From NCBI RefSeq assembly GCF_030811655.1, contig NZ_JAUSRE010000020.1, positions 1 to 64,000 on the forward strand: a stretch of 64,000 nucleotides of DNA. The letters run 5' to 3'. Shown here piece after piece: positions 1 through 9,145 of the stretch. A model generated the notes under the pieces. That model was not told where the DNA came from. It saw only the letters and a list, made by a program, of their open reading frames with translations, and ran no database searches. The stretch's first letter is position 1. Every line of letters starts with the position of its first letter. Source of the DNA: Pseudarthrobacter enclensis (GTDB taxonomy: Bacteria > Actinomycetota > Actinomycetes > Actinomycetales > Micrococcaceae). Position numbers and translations under genes: made by a program.

Positions 1-95
1 AGGCGGCGCAGCCCCTCAAGGACAACGTCCAGCGCACTGTGACCGTTAATTGCACCGTCAGTCGAACGGCCTACGTATCCCACGATTCCACACAT
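1..95 (-). CDS. glmS: Glutamine--fructose-6-phosphate aminotransferase, N-terminal start only (runs off left edge)
   Basis: Reading leftwards from an ATG at 95, the first 31 codons begin MCGIVGYVG and continue ALDVVLEGLRR, the signature N-terminus of GlmS. After Met removal Cys2 is the catalytic nucleophile of the glutaminase (Ntn) domain. The enzyme makes glucosamine-6-phosphate from fructose-6-phosphate and glutamine in the cytosol, the first step to UDP-GlcNAc. A GAGG Shine-Dalgarno sits about 6 nt upstream of the ATG. The rest of the roughly 600-residue protein lies outside the window. Its place downstream of the polysaccharide genes on the same strand suits precursor supply. No glmS ribozyme is visible in the short leader. 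Confidence 0.88.
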   Translation of the reverse strand, partial: MCGIVGYVGRSTDGAINGHSALDVVLEGLRR

Positions 96-259
96 TTGAA
101 CCTCACAAACATAAATAAGGACAAAGTAGGGAGTATTTGACCGGCTCTCTACTTAGAGTAACCGACATCCGCCACTAATGAATAAAATGACAAAAAACTA
201 CAATTGATACCATTGCATGATGGTACTATACCGCCGCAACTTCTCACTGAGAGCAGAAG

Positions 260-1408
260 TCACAAGATCGATTGATAAACCGTACCAAGCGCTGGAATCC
301 ATTTTTTCTCCGTGTACTTCTCTTCGTAGACGGTCCTACAATGCGCGCGGATTCGCGGGAAAAATTCATATGCATGGTCCAGCAGATTACCTATATCCTC
401 GAGCCCCCCCACAAGCCCTGTTAGCTCGGATGATACTAATCTCGAAACAACATTCGGTTCCCAAGTGAGAATAGGAGTTCCAGCCGAGAGCGCCTCGGGG
501 TAGACCAACGGGAATCCTTCAAAACATCTCGAAGGGAAAACAACGCCGACCGCGTCTTGCATCAATGTAAGAAGTTGCCCCCTACTCACGGCGCCCATGA
601 GTATCACGTCATCACTGGCAAACGAGCGAACTTCGTCTTCTAAATCGCCTGATCCAACCAAGATAAGCCTGTGTCCCTTGGGCCACTTCCTCAGCAGCTC
701 AAGCACACCTTTTTCTTGCGAGAGCCGTCCAGCGTACAGCCAATACCCTCCATCCCCTTCCCCCGGCCCGCAGTCGAGTTCCTGCGGAAGAAAGTTCGGC
801 AGAGTATGCATTCGCGTCCAGGGAACACCAGCCCGTGCGTACATTTCCCGCATCTGTTCGGATAGAACAATCAGTGCGTCAGAGTCCGCCAGCACAGGCT
901 CGTTGGCAAACCTCTGCCCTATCGAAACGGGCACGGACTGAAGTCGTCCCCTATAGCATCCGTGGACAATCGCCGGGATACTCGAATCCCTGTCTAGGCA
1001 CGCGGTGCAACTCTCACTCCCCCGATAAAACGTTCCAGCGGCACACAGCGGTCGATAATTATGCATAGTAGAGACCACGGGGGCACTAACGGAACGAATC
1101 CACTTTTTTCCATAATTGGGAAACAAGTTATGTATGTGGATTACGTCCGGTTCAAATTCACCCAGCAGCGGCTTCGGACCAATGCCGGTAGACACCGTGA
1201 TACTCGCTTCGATCGGATACAACCGCCCCAACTCGCGCTCATCAGTCCGTTGCGCGAAGACTTCAACTTCATACCCGGCCCGCCTCATTGCCTCTGCTTG
1301 CTGAAGAACAGCAGCATTCTCACCGCTCGGATTCCGCGAGGAATAAAAGCTGTGTACCAATGCCACCTTGAGAGATGACGTGAAGACTTCCTGTCCTGAA
1401 CTATGCAC
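260..1408 (-). CDS. Glycosyltransferase family 4 (GT-B fold)
   Basis: The 382-residue protein has an N-terminal Rossmann half beginning LKVALVHSFY and a loop SGENAAVLQQ. The C-terminal half carries the GT4 hallmarks YAGRLSQEKGV and a CFEGFPLVYPEALSAGTP segment, i.e. the E-x7-E nucleotide-sugar binding motif. It should add one sugar to a lipid-linked repeat unit at the inner membrane face. It is the last polysaccharide gene before glmS, with 185 bp separating it from the dehydrogenase upstream. The listed start is a GTG; a start about 13 codons later, next to the conserved core, is also possible. Donor and acceptor cannot be told from sequence. Confidence 0.85.
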   Translation of the reverse strand: MHSSGQEVFTSSLKVALVHSFYSSRNPSGENAAVLQQAEAMRRAGYEVEVFAQRTDERELGRLYPIEASITVSTGIGPKPLLGEFEPDVIHIHNLFPNYGKKWIRSVSAPVVSTMHNYRPLCAAGTFYRGSESCTACLDRDSSIPAIVHGCYRGRLQSVPVSIGQRFANEPVLADSDALIVLSEQMREMYARAGVPWTRMHTLPNFLPQELDCGPGEGDGGYWLYAGRLSQEKGVLELLRKWPKGHRLILVGSGDLEDEVRSFASDDVILMGAVSRGQLLTLMQDAVGVVFPSRCFEGFPLVYPEALSAGTPILTWEPNVVSRLVSSELTGLVGGLEDIGNLLDHAYEFFPRIRAHCRTVYEEKYTEKKWIPALGTVYQSIL

Positions 1409-1593
1409 TGGCCAAGTCTATACACCCGACCGGTGCGGTCCGACCAGCAATTCAAAGTTGTCGTCCACCGCTATCACCAAGACAACAATAAATGAGGGCA
1501 CGATGCTCGACCAGAAGAGTGCGTCCTCGCTCGCCCAGTCAGGAGTGACCCGATTTCTTCCCGGTTCAGTCGATCCCTCATCTCACGTCATCT

Positions 1594-2847
1594 CTAGAGC
1601 TTGATACTGTTTTTCGCGGTCACACCCCTAGTATCGAAGAACAGCGCACTGGCCTCGGCGATCGCGTCGACGTCGTACACGCTGTGATTCTGCAAAAGAA
1701 CTACCGCTTGCGCTGCAGCCACAGCACTGGCCAAATCTGATTCTGATTCGCTTACTAATCCATCACGAACCCAGGACTTAACGTGGGGATCGTGGAAAAT
1801 AACGTCAGCACCTTTGTTGCGAAGTAATTTGTCAACATGAACTGCGGGCGACTCACGCTGGTCTGAAATGTCCGCCTTATACGTAACGCCCAGCAGCAAT
1901 ACTTTTGTTCCCTTCACAGGTAGCCCGATACTGTTCAACGCGTCAGATAGTCGGTCCACGACATAGCGCGGCATGGAGTTATTTATCTCCTGTGCGAGTT
2001 CAACAAATCTGAATGGGTAACCGAGGTTACGCTCGACTTCAAAACTCAAGTAGTTCGGATCGATGGGAATGCAGTGCCCCCCGACACCAGGGCCCGGGTA
2101 AAATGCCTGAAACCCGAAAGGTTTTGTTTTGGCCGCGCGAATAACTTCCCACAAATCAATATCGAGTTCATGACAAAACTTAGCCATTTCATTCATGAGA
2201 GCAATATTTATATGACGATAAGTATTTTCTAAGAGCTTGGCCGTTTCGGCTTCTTTTGTACCTTTTACCTGCACAACGGTGTCGACTATACAGCTATAGA
2301 ACTCAACGGCTCGCTGCGTTGATTCATTTGAAGCGCCGCCAACCACCTTGGGCGTATTCTTAAGGCCAAACGTTTTATTACCGGGGTCAATTCTTTCAGG
2401 CGAAAAAGCCAAGAAGAAGTCCGTATCCAAAGTGTGGCCGTAGGCCTCAAGGATAGGAAGAACAAGATTTTCCGTTGTGCCTGGATATGTCGTCGATTCC
2501 AACACGACGAGGCACCCTGGACGCAAATTCTCAGCGACGGATTTGACCGCAGCTTCTACCGCCCCCAAGTCGGGGCCGCCAGCTGCACTTAGCGGGGTGG
2601 GCACGCAGATAACAATCACGTCAGCATCACTGATAACTGAGTCATCGCACGATGCCAAGTAGCCGCCGGCAATCATCGAACTGATTGTGTGATCCGATAT
2701 GTCGTCGACATGCGAATTACCGGAATTCAGTTGATCCACCACGACGCGATTCAAATCTAAGCCGACCGTCTTAAAACCGGCCTCTACAAGTGCTTCCGAA
2801 AGCGGCAGCCCAACGTATCCCTGCCCTATCACAACTACTTTGCGCAT
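1594..2847 (-). CDS. Nucleotide-sugar 6-dehydrogenase (WbpA/TviB/WecC-like)
   Basis: This 417-residue protein has the three-domain layout of the UDP-glucose/GDP-mannose dehydrogenase family. Residues 8-15 (GQGYVGLP) form the NAD-binding loop. The central domain carries KLLENTYRHINIALMNE. The catalytic Cys lies in GVGGHCIPIDP near residue 260, followed by the UDP-binding C-terminal domain (LLGVTYKADISDQRESPA). The sequence resembles UDP-N-acetylhexosamine dehydrogenases more than UDP-glucose dehydrogenases, so UDP-GlcNAcA or UDP-ManNAcA is the likely product (inference). It would feed an acidic sugar to the neighbouring glycosyltransferases. The ATG start is supported by the conserved N-terminus; the ribosome site is weak. 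Confidence 0.88.
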   Translation of the reverse strand: MRKVVVIGQGYVGLPLSEALVEAGFKTVGLDLNRVVVDQLNSGNSHVDDISDHTISSMIAGGYLASCDDSVISDADVIVICVPTPLSAAGGPDLGAVEAAVKSVAENLRPGCLVVLESTTYPGTTENLVLPILEAYGHTLDTDFFLAFSPERIDPGNKTFGLKNTPKVVGGASNESTQRAVEFYSCIVDTVVQVKGTKEAETAKLLENTYRHINIALMNEMAKFCHELDIDLWEVIRAAKTKPFGFQAFYPGPGVGGHCIPIDPNYLSFEVERNLGYPFRFVELAQEINNSMPRYVVDRLSDALNSIGLPVKGTKVLLLGVTYKADISDQRESPAVHVDKLLRNKGADVIFHDPHVKSWVRDGLVSESESDLASAVAAAQAVVLLQNHSVYDVDAIAEASALFFDTRGVTAKNSIKL

Positions 2848-2889
2848 AATACTTTCACCGTTAATCTTTCATGGGTAGAACCAGAGAAC

Positions 2890-3807
2890 CTAGGAGTGAA
2901 GCCAAGAACCAAAACCTCGCCAATATCCGACTAACCGCCCAGCGGACACTTCGAGCTTCATAAGTAGAGCCTGGTCACGGGAAATGTTGCGCTGCATCTT
3001 CAAAATGCAGAAACCGAACAGTGTCTTAATTGCCGACGCTACGAGGCGTACCTTCGAGCCTCCAGTGAAACGGACCACCTGGACCCAGGTTTCAGCACTG
3101 ACCGTTGCTCGCTGCCTTAGCCACGGGATATTCAGCCGCTCATTTGCCACCGGCTCAACTGCGCGCGCGGCATCCACGTATCGGATCACATAACCCGCGG
3201 AGCGAAGCGCAACCGTAATGTAGGTATCCTCCCCCGGCCCGCGCAAGAATGGCTCAGGAACACGACAGAGACCGGACTCCAAAGTGGAGCGAGGTATGAG
3301 AATATTCCCAAACCCGGCGTGGCTCCGTATAGAACCATCAGGCTGCTCACGCCTCCCCCAAGCAGCGGCCTCAACCGCCCACTGGGGGACACTGTCCGGG
3401 AGAACAGGAATCACTGGACCGACGAGGACTTCGTCCGGCACACTCAGGTGCCGGTTCAGAAGCGCCGCCAACCAGGTGGGACACGGCTCTTGGTCATCAT
3501 CAAAGAAGATAAGCAACTCGTCACTTTTAAGCGAATCGAATATCGCATTCCGGGCAAATCCCACGCCTTTTTCAGGGACACAATTATACTCGATGCGGAC
3601 ACGCGGGAAGTCTTTGGAAGCCTTCTCAACCGCGCTTTTCGCTGTCATTTTCTCATCATTGTCCGCGACAATAATTCGGACGTTCCAGTCAGAACAAGCA
3701 AGAATTTGCCGTTGCAGCTCGGCGAGAAGAACGCCCAGTTGAGAAACGCGTTGGTAGGTACACACACCTATAACAACGGAATCGAGGCTCGAACGGTCCT
3801 CTGTCAT
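2890..3807 (-). CDS. Glycosyltransferase family 2 (GT-A fold)
   Basis: The protein opens with VVIGVCTYQR, typical of inverting GT2 enzymes, followed by IIVADND and the metal-binding FFDDDQEP (DxD) motif. A conserved FLRGPGEDTYITVALRSAGY segment fits the acceptor/catalytic ED region. I chose the ATG at 3807 because it forms an ATGA overlap with the stop of the upstream GT11 gene; an in-frame upstream start at 3819 would add four residues. It should transfer one sugar to the growing lipid-linked oligosaccharide. The C-terminal 60 residues are basic and amphipathic, suggesting membrane association. Substrate is unknown. Confidence 0.86.
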   Translation of the reverse strand: MTEDRSSLDSVVIGVCTYQRVSQLGVLLAELQRQILACSDWNVRIIVADNDEKMTAKSAVEKASKDFPRVRIEYNCVPEKGVGFARNAIFDSLKSDELLIFFDDDQEPCPTWLAALLNRHLSVPDEVLVGPVIPVLPDSVPQWAVEAAAWGRREQPDGSIRSHAGFGNILIPRSTLESGLCRVPEPFLRGPGEDTYITVALRSAGYVIRYVDAARAVEPVANERLNIPWLRQRATVSAETWVQVVRFTGGSKVRLVASAIKTLFGFCILKMQRNISRDQALLMKLEVSAGRLVGYWRGFGSWLHS

Positions 3808-4613
3808 ATCCGCGCCCACCCGTCCATCATCAGTCGGGTTGCGTCGTGATCTTCGTCAGAAAACCAAGAGGCAGGCCCCACAACTGGGATTTCTCGTCGA
3901 GAGGCAAGGTAGGCTGCCCACCAACTGAAAGAACTGTTTGACATGATGAGAGCCGACGACGAAGCCATGCCTAGGAAGTCGTCCATCGCGCTACCCTCGG
4001 GTGCCAGCGTGACATTCCTGCGGGTGAGATTCTCAGAAACCCACTCTCGGTCATCGCTGTAGATTACAAATTGTTTAAAACCAAGGATACTCATATGCCT
4101 CATAGCGCGTTCATAATAGTCCTTTGGCTGGGCACCTAAAGTTGCCGCGGCTCCTGCGTCACTCACGTAGTCGCCCCTCCGGACATGAACTGCGCAATGA
4201 GATTTTTTCGGCCACTCATCATAGCGAAGCCAACTCGACAGCCTGCTGTACACCACATCAGAAACGCTGTGGAAGTAGTCATGCGACTGCCAGTAGCCCC
4301 AATGCACCGCGACCGGATGGTGAATAGGCTTCACTTCCGCCGGTCTTGACTCATCCTCCAGTATCCAGGTGAGAAAGGGCACGTAACTCGAGAGGCGACC
4401 GAGCAGGCGACTTTTCGTCCACAACTTCGCCGGCAATTTGAGTATGTCGCCCTGATCGATGAGACCTTCGAGAGCAAAGCCCCGACCCAGCTCTGGACTG
4501 GGATCAAAGATGACACGGGAACCAGACTCTTTGAGATTCATTCCGTATGCCCAACAAAATAGTTGATTACCGAATCCTCCGCGAAGTGGCACAAGTGACA
4601 GTCTATTCCTCAT
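3804..4613 (-). CDS. Alpha-1,2-fucosyltransferase-like protein (GT11)
   Basis: The 269-residue length is typical of bacterial GT11. GGFGNQLF at residues 12-19 and HVRRGDY at 143-149 match the family motifs; HxRRxD binds the GDP of GDP-fucose. A later SNSSFSWWAAYL segment matches the third GT11 motif. GT11 enzymes transfer L-fucose from GDP-fucose, usually in alpha-1,2 linkage. The same locus encodes gmd and fcl, which make that donor, so a fucosylated polysaccharide is well supported. Its ATG overlaps the stop of the flippase gene (ATGA at 4613-4610), indicating translational coupling. Confidence 0.86.
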   Translation of the reverse strand: MRNRLSLVPLRGGFGNQLFCWAYGMNLKESGSRVIFDPSPELGRGFALEGLIDQGDILKLPAKLWTKSRLLGRLSSYVPFLTWILEDESRPAEVKPIHHPVAVHWGYWQSHDYFHSVSDVVYSRLSSWLRYDEWPKKSHCAVHVRRGDYVSDAGAAATLGAQPKDYYERAMRHMSILGFKQFVIYSDDREWVSENLTRRNVTLAPEGSAMDDFLGMASSSALIMSNSSFSWWAAYLASRREIPVVGPASWFSDEDHDATRLMMDGWARI

Positions 4614-6070
4614 CGTCCAGGCCGCCTCAAAAACACCATTATTCGCGGTCCAAACTTGGAGTACGCCAACAACAAAACACCTCCACCGACGCTAACGAAA
4701 TTTATTGGACCGCTGGTAGCGGACGGCGCAAATGCCAAGAAAAGCATTATTATCAGCACCAACAACAACCCACGACTCCGAACAATGATTCCAGCACGCA
4801 CAACTAGGTAAAATGTAAACAAAGCCGCAAATGCGTTAGCTGCCACTAGGCCGGTAACCAATCCGAGGGGGCCAAATAAGTATCCCGAAAGGCCGGACAC
4901 GGCCAGTTGAACAGCCACTGTTACAAGCCCATTCATAAGCCACGGCCGCGTAAGACCCTGCGGCAGTAAACAAGATCCGAGAGTCCACGCGTATGCACGA
5001 GCGATCTCTCCCGCTAGCGCCAAAGTGACGAGAGGAAATGCAATATCAACTAAAGACGGACTATAAAAAATAAAAATGAATACTTGCGCGCAACCAGACA
5101 ATATCGCCAACAGGCCACCTATAACCGGCAGCAACTTAATCACCAATTCGTTCAGCTTGCTAGCAAGCATCACGTGATCCCGTAGCTTAGCGATTTCAAT
5201 CAACGATGACGTTGCTAGTGCGCTTAAGAACAACCCTACAAACTGCGTGACTAAAAGCACCACGGGCTGATAGGCCGCCAGCGACTCAAGCCCATACCTC
5301 TGCACAACAACAGTACGTCCTGCTAGCTCCGCGGTGGCAGCGAATATACCCAATAGCGCTGAGGACCAGGATAATGATATAACCTCATGCAAATTTGCTC
5401 GCGGTAGACGCGGAAAGTAGCCAAAGGAGAATCGGGATTCAAAGCATATGCTTGAGATGACAATGGCTTGGGCAAGCGGAGCAACGAAAAAGCTGGTGCT
5501 TGCCCAGAACTCATCATGTAGAAGTAATAAACCAGCGACCGAAACGCTTCCCACCGCGGCGGATAGCATCGCAGCGACAACAAGCCGCGGTCGACCGGAG
5601 CGGACCTGTGCGATGGCTAACGATATTTGACCATAGACGGCAGGGGGTATACCGGCAGCTGCAGCAATCACGAGGGGGGTGAATCTTTCAGAACCCAGCA
5701 CGAGAACGGCGACTTGCGGACTGAAAGCGATTACCAGAGCTGCGAAGGCGACTGCAAGCAAAGTGGGGAGTAGAAGAAACCAATTTTGAGCCGCAGCCAG
5801 TTGATCAGATTCCATGTTCTTACGAGCGAGAATAACGCGCGAAGCGGTAACGACTCCGGCAGCGCCCAGCGAGATAAGAACCGTTTGAATCTGTGATAGT
5901 TGCCCCACAAATGCAATGCCACTCGCTCCGAAAATTAAACTGGCAAACTTCGTACGAACTAGTCCAGGAAGCATGAAACCGACGGAGACGAATGCGAGCG
6001 CTAATGTCCCACCGAACACTTGGACACTTATGCTTCGCCCTGGTTCCACTTTCCCCGTTGAGGTGCTCAA
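4610..6070 (-). CDS. Wzx-like lipid-linked oligosaccharide flippase (MOP superfamily)
   Basis: This is a polytopic membrane protein with about twelve to fourteen hydrophobic helices. Its N-terminal FVSVGFMLPGLVRTKFASLIFGASGIAFVG arrangement is typical of oligosaccharide translocases. It would move undecaprenyl-PP-linked repeat units across the membrane for polymerisation. The start is uncertain: a TTG at 6070 overlaps the stop of the upstream GT2 gene (TTGA), and a GTG at 6049 preceded by GGGG is the alternative (479 residues). A TTG at 6151 would cost an 85-bp overlap. The gene lies between GT2 and GT11 genes in an overlapping minus-strand operon. Substrate specificity is not evident. Confidence 0.82.
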   Translation of the reverse strand: MSTSTGKVEPGRSISVQVFGGTLALAFVSVGFMLPGLVRTKFASLIFGASGIAFVGQLSQIQTVLISLGAAGVVTASRVILARKNMESDQLAAAQNWFLLLPTLLAVAFAALVIAFSPQVAVLVLGSERFTPLVIAAAAGIPPAVYGQISLAIAQVRSGRPRLVVAAMLSAAVGSVSVAGLLLLHDEFWASTSFFVAPLAQAIVISSICFESRFSFGYFPRLPRANLHEVISLSWSSALLGIFAATAELAGRTVVVQRYGLESLAAYQPVVLLVTQFVGLFLSALATSSLIEIAKLRDHVMLASKLNELVIKLLPVIGGLLAILSGCAQVFIFIFYSPSLVDIAFPLVTLALAGEIARAYAWTLGSCLLPQGLTRPWLMNGLVTVAVQLAVSGLSGYLFGPLGLVTGLVAANAFAALFTFYLVVRAGIIVRSRGLLLVLIIMLFLAFAPSATSGPINFVSVGGGVLLLAYSKFGPRIMVFLRRPGR

Positions 6071-6939
6071 CTGTGGCCAACTGTTCCGAGAACGTTTTTG
6101 ACCCGTTTTGCGCGTTGACGTACGTAGCCGAGAGTAGCTTCGGAGAACCAAGGCACGGAGGTTTTGTCAAGTGTCCTGTCGGAATTTGCATGAATTACCC
6201 GCGCCCGCCAGTAGGCTGCTCGGAGAAGATACCCGTAGCTATCGAGCTGACGACGACGGTACCCAGATATAGTACTTTGAGCATTGACAAACTCAAGTTC
6301 CGGAAATCTATGCATGATACGAAGTAATAAATCCAGATCTTCTCCCACCGGATATGCAGGATCGTAGCCGCCGACCGCCAACATCAGCTTCAGTGGTGCA
6401 ATCATTGTGGGGTGGGCGATAGGCATATGCCCTCTCAAAAGGAGGCCTTTTGTGTCTGCAGGTGCTTGAGGCCAGCAGGCCCCTTGAAATACCTGTCCAG
6501 AAGGATCCATCCATTCGACTTGACCACCAGCAATTCTGGAAGCATTGCGCCCAAGCAGCCCGACAGTTTCAGATAGTCGGTGCGGAAGTGAATAATCGTC
6601 CGCATCTTGTATAGCAACAAGTTCGGTTGTCACCTGTTGGAGTGCTCTGTTCCTTGACCGTGACCTACCGAGTCGGCTCTCATTTGACAGTAAGAGGACA
6701 TCTGGGTACCCGGCAACGATGCCGTAAGTGTCATCCGTTGAAGCATCATCCACCACGATCAGACGCACGTCGCCGTCGTAGTCTTGGCAGATAACAGAAT
6801 CCATGGACCGTTTGATGGTTTTGGCCGCATTTCGTGCAGCCATTACGAACGTAACTGAGGGACGTTTCAACGAATGACCTCCAGCTGCGGTTTGAGAATG
6901 AATCGAGGCTGAGCTTTGGTTTCGCGCCGTGAGATCCAT
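6067..6939 (-). CDS. Glycosyltransferase family 2 (GT-A fold)
   Basis: The 290-residue protein carries a classic GT2 core: SVTFVMAARNAAKTIKRSMDSV, LIVVDDASTDDT and the metal-binding AIQDADDYSLP. A YPVGEDLDLLLRIM segment matches the acceptor-side ED motif. The first 28 residues are not conserved-looking, so translation may begin downstream of 6939. It is cytosolic or peripheral and adds a sugar to the lipid-linked repeat. The 5' part overlaps a short open frame resembling a broken polymerase gene (6867-7196), and its stop overlaps the likely start of the flippase. Confidence 0.85.
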   Translation of the reverse strand: MDLTARNQSSASIHSQTAAGGHSLKRPSVTFVMAARNAAKTIKRSMDSVICQDYDGDVRLIVVDDASTDDTYGIVAGYPDVLLLSNESRLGRSRSRNRALQQVTTELVAIQDADDYSLPHRLSETVGLLGRNASRIAGGQVEWMDPSGQVFQGACWPQAPADTKGLLLRGHMPIAHPTMIAPLKLMLAVGGYDPAYPVGEDLDLLLRIMHRFPELEFVNAQSTISGYRRRQLDSYGYLLRAAYWRARVIHANSDRTLDKTSVPWFSEATLGYVRQRAKRVKNVLGTVGHS

Positions 6940-7196
6940 AAGCTTTCCTCAAATGGAAATATGCATGATGCACATAATTCCTTTGTGGATTGAAAAACTT
7001 TACCGTGGGCACAAGCCCAAATAAAGGCTGCTATAACAGCCAACGCAGCAAAGCTGCGCCAATTCCTCGTAGTATTCCCGACATTGCGGAGTGACGGCGC
7101 GAGGCTTTGATCGGCAAAAAGTTCGCGTAATAGTACGGCTAGAAGCAAGACCGCATCGTCCGCCGGTTCGAGTAATCCGCGCATAGGCATTTTCAC
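6867..7196 (-). pseudogene. Possible 5' remnant of an O-antigen ligase/polymerase-type (Wzy) gene
   Basis: A 109-codon frame begins with a GTG at 7196 that overlaps the stop of the upstream GT4 gene (GTGA), as expected for a coupled operon gene. It encodes two hydrophobic stretches (around DDAVLLLAVLL and FAALAVIAAFIWACAHG). This pattern resembles the first two membrane helices of actinobacterial O-antigen ligase-like proteins. The frame then stops after only about 110 codons and its 3' end overlaps the next GT2 gene by 73 bp. No full-length polymerase is present in the window. I read it as a truncated wzy-like gene, but homology is inferred from pattern only; it could be a short unrelated membrane peptide. 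Confidence 0.35.
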
Positions 7197-8398
7197 ACTC
7201 TTACGTGATCAGAAAAGACTGACATAAGGCCTTCAAGAAACCTATCTGCCATATCTTCGACAGAATAATCTGTACTTGCCTCAAGACACGATTCGCGCAT
7301 CAAGGCTAATTTGCAGTCATCATTCATAAGGGAAATGGCCTTACCAGCGTAGGCAGCAGCCTCAGGTATCGTCACCTCCGCTGTAAGCCCTGGTTCCAAA
7401 TAGGAAAATTCCGGACCGTGGGCATTATCACCAGTCGTCACGATGGGGACACCTGCAGTAAGCGCATCCACCGCTACAAGGCCAACACTTCCAGGTATCA
7501 GAAGCACCTTTACGGAGGCGAGCAGAAGGGCCTTGGCTGACCCATCCACTGTGCCAATGTAGGTAAGCCACGGATATTGAGAGTCAGCTCTACAAACTTT
7601 GCTCCTAAGTGGGCCGTCACCAGCAATCAAGAGACGAAATCCTGGAACTCGTCTGGCGATTTCTTGGCCGGCTTCGATCAAAAGTTCGATGCGCTTTCCT
7701 GCATCCAGGGCGCCAATGTAGGCGGCACTGTTGTTCCCAAGGGAATGGAGTTCCTTGAACGACCACAGTTCTGACTCTTCGAGCTGGACTATGTCGCCCC
7801 GCAATTTAGTGGTATCAGTCGAGTTCTTCAACTCTGTGATCCGCTCAACCGGCATCCCTAGCGCTTGAACGGCGGCTCCCCCAACGGCGCTGTAAGCAAA
7901 AAACCAGTCGGCCCTTCGTGTCAGGAGTTTCCTTAGCACGACATCGAAAGAACCTCGACTGCCTGCGAAGTCTGCACCGTGCCCCCAAAGCGCTATTCGC
8001 GTTGGCCTGAGGCTTCTTGGAAGTAAGAGACGGTAGACATCGATGTTCCGTCTTGCCTGCTCTAAAACCACGAGGTCGGCTGCCGCCGCTGCCCGCGGCC
8101 ACTTTCGAAGGGTCACCCTGCGACCTAACAGTCTGAATTCTTTCTGCTTCAGTGGCACGACGAAGGGGGGAGCTACTGCGTCCTTTCGTTTCGACTGCGA
8201 ACCTGAAGGTCGCCCAGCTACAACGACTACATCTATCCCTCGACCACCGGCCCTGTGAATAAGTTCTTCGAAAAACTTCGCGCGATAAGTTGGAATGTAG
8301 GCCTGCAAAATAACGACGAGGGGACGCCTAGTTTTCATAGGTACTCCATCTAATTCCCTCGCCTTAGACCAGGGACATAGTTTCTTTGTGAGCACCAT
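7193..8398 (-). CDS. Glycosyltransferase family 4 (GT-B fold)
   Basis: The 401-residue protein starts its Rossmann domain at VVILQAYIPTYRAKFFEEL. The C-terminal half has YIGALDAGKRIELLIEAG, LLIAGDGPLR and a VGLVAVDALTAGVPIVT loop, where the usual E-x7-E motif is replaced by a less acidic version as in some GT4 members. Two starts are plausible: ATG 8398 with GAGGA 9 nt upstream, and ATG 8338 with GGAG 5 nt upstream; the latter removes 20 poorly conserved residues. The gene starts 3 nt after the GT26 stop and ends in a GTGA overlap with the polymerase-like remnant. Confidence 0.83.
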   Translation of the reverse strand: MVLTKKLCPWSKARELDGVPMKTRRPLVVILQAYIPTYRAKFFEELIHRAGGRGIDVVVVAGRPSGSQSKRKDAVAPPFVVPLKQKEFRLLGRRVTLRKWPRAAAAADLVVLEQARRNIDVYRLLLPRSLRPTRIALWGHGADFAGSRGSFDVVLRKLLTRRADWFFAYSAVGGAAVQALGMPVERITELKNSTDTTKLRGDIVQLEESELWSFKELHSLGNNSAAYIGALDAGKRIELLIEAGQEIARRVPGFRLLIAGDGPLRSKVCRADSQYPWLTYIGTVDGSAKALLLASVKVLLIPGSVGLVAVDALTAGVPIVTTGDNAHGPEFSYLEPGLTAEVTIPEAAAYAGKAISLMNDDCKLALMRESCLEASTDYSVEDMADRFLEGLMSVFSDHVRV

Positions 8399-8401
8399 TA
8401 G

Positions 8402-9145
8402 CTACAGTCCTCGTCGAATCACCGAGTAGAGAAAAACAAAATTACCAATAAGATATCGTCGCCACAAGCGTTTGGGTTCAGCAGCCAATCGAAAGAGCCA
8501 TTCGAATCCGAGCGCGGTAATCCATCGGGGTGCCTCCTTTTTTGTACCAGCAGAAAAATCGAAGGCTGCACCAACCGCCACAGCAAAGAAGTTTCCTGCG
8601 GTAGCTAGTCTTTGGGCTTCAAAGTCCTGCTTAGGGGTGCCGAGCCCCACCCAAACGATATCCGGATTCGTATCCTCAATTCTTCGATCTTGGCTCTCGT
8701 ACTCTCTCGGCGACATAGCGCTAAAAGGAGGGCTCATGGATCCAACAATTTCGACTCCAGGGTATCTATCCCTTAAAGAAGAGACTAGGAGTTCGAGGGT
8801 CTCAGGAGTTGACCCAAGGAGGTAATGTCGCAGTCCGTAGCGTCGTCCGTCGTCCATAACTCGTTCAAATACGCTTGGTCCCCGAACCTGAGACAAGGGC
8901 CTCGACGTGATTTTTGTAATGAGGGATATGGGTTTTCCATCAGGGAAATTGCTTGTGGCAGTGCGAACACATTCGCGAAATTCTGCATTTGTCTCTGCGA
9001 GAGCCAAACTATAGGAATTGAGAAGATGTACGTGACCGCCTCGCCGCCCTGTCTTCGAGCGCTCGCAAAGCCAGCGGCTTGCGTCTCGAAGGTTGGCAAT
9101 TGCAAACGGGATGTCAGCCACTTTGCGTACGGGTAAAGTTGTCAC
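8402..9145 (-). CDS. WecG/TagA/CpsF family glycosyltransferase (GT26)
   Basis: The 247-residue length and motifs fit GT26: VHLLNSYSLALAE, TSNFPDGKPI, RVRGPSVFERV-like (QVRGPSVFERVM), YLLGSTPETLELL, and WVGLGTPKQDFEAQR. Related enzymes add N-acetylmannosamine or glucose as the second sugar on the undecaprenyl-PP carrier. It is the first gene of the minus-strand polysaccharide block and is divergent from gmd across a 344-bp regulatory region. The start is a GTG at 9145; an overlapping ATG in another frame was discarded because the protein motifs fix the frame. GT26 proteins of this type are peripheral membrane proteins. Confidence 0.87.
   Translation of the reverse strand: MTTLPVRKVADIPFAIANLRDASRWLCERSKTGRRGGHVHLLNSYSLALAETNAEFRECVRTATSNFPDGKPISLITKITSRPLSQVRGPSVFERVMDDGRRYGLRHYLLGSTPETLELLVSSLRDRYPGVEIVGSMSPPFSAMSPREYESQDRRIEDTNPDIVWVGLGTPKQDFEAQRLATAGNFFAVAVGAAFDFSAGTKKEAPRWITALGFEWLFRLAAEPKRLWRRYLIGNFVFLYSVIRRGL

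Noticed and set aside
1..259. glmS ribozyme upstream of glmS
   Set aside because: The 5' region is short and has none of the paired elements expected; the ribozyme is known mainly from Firmicutes.
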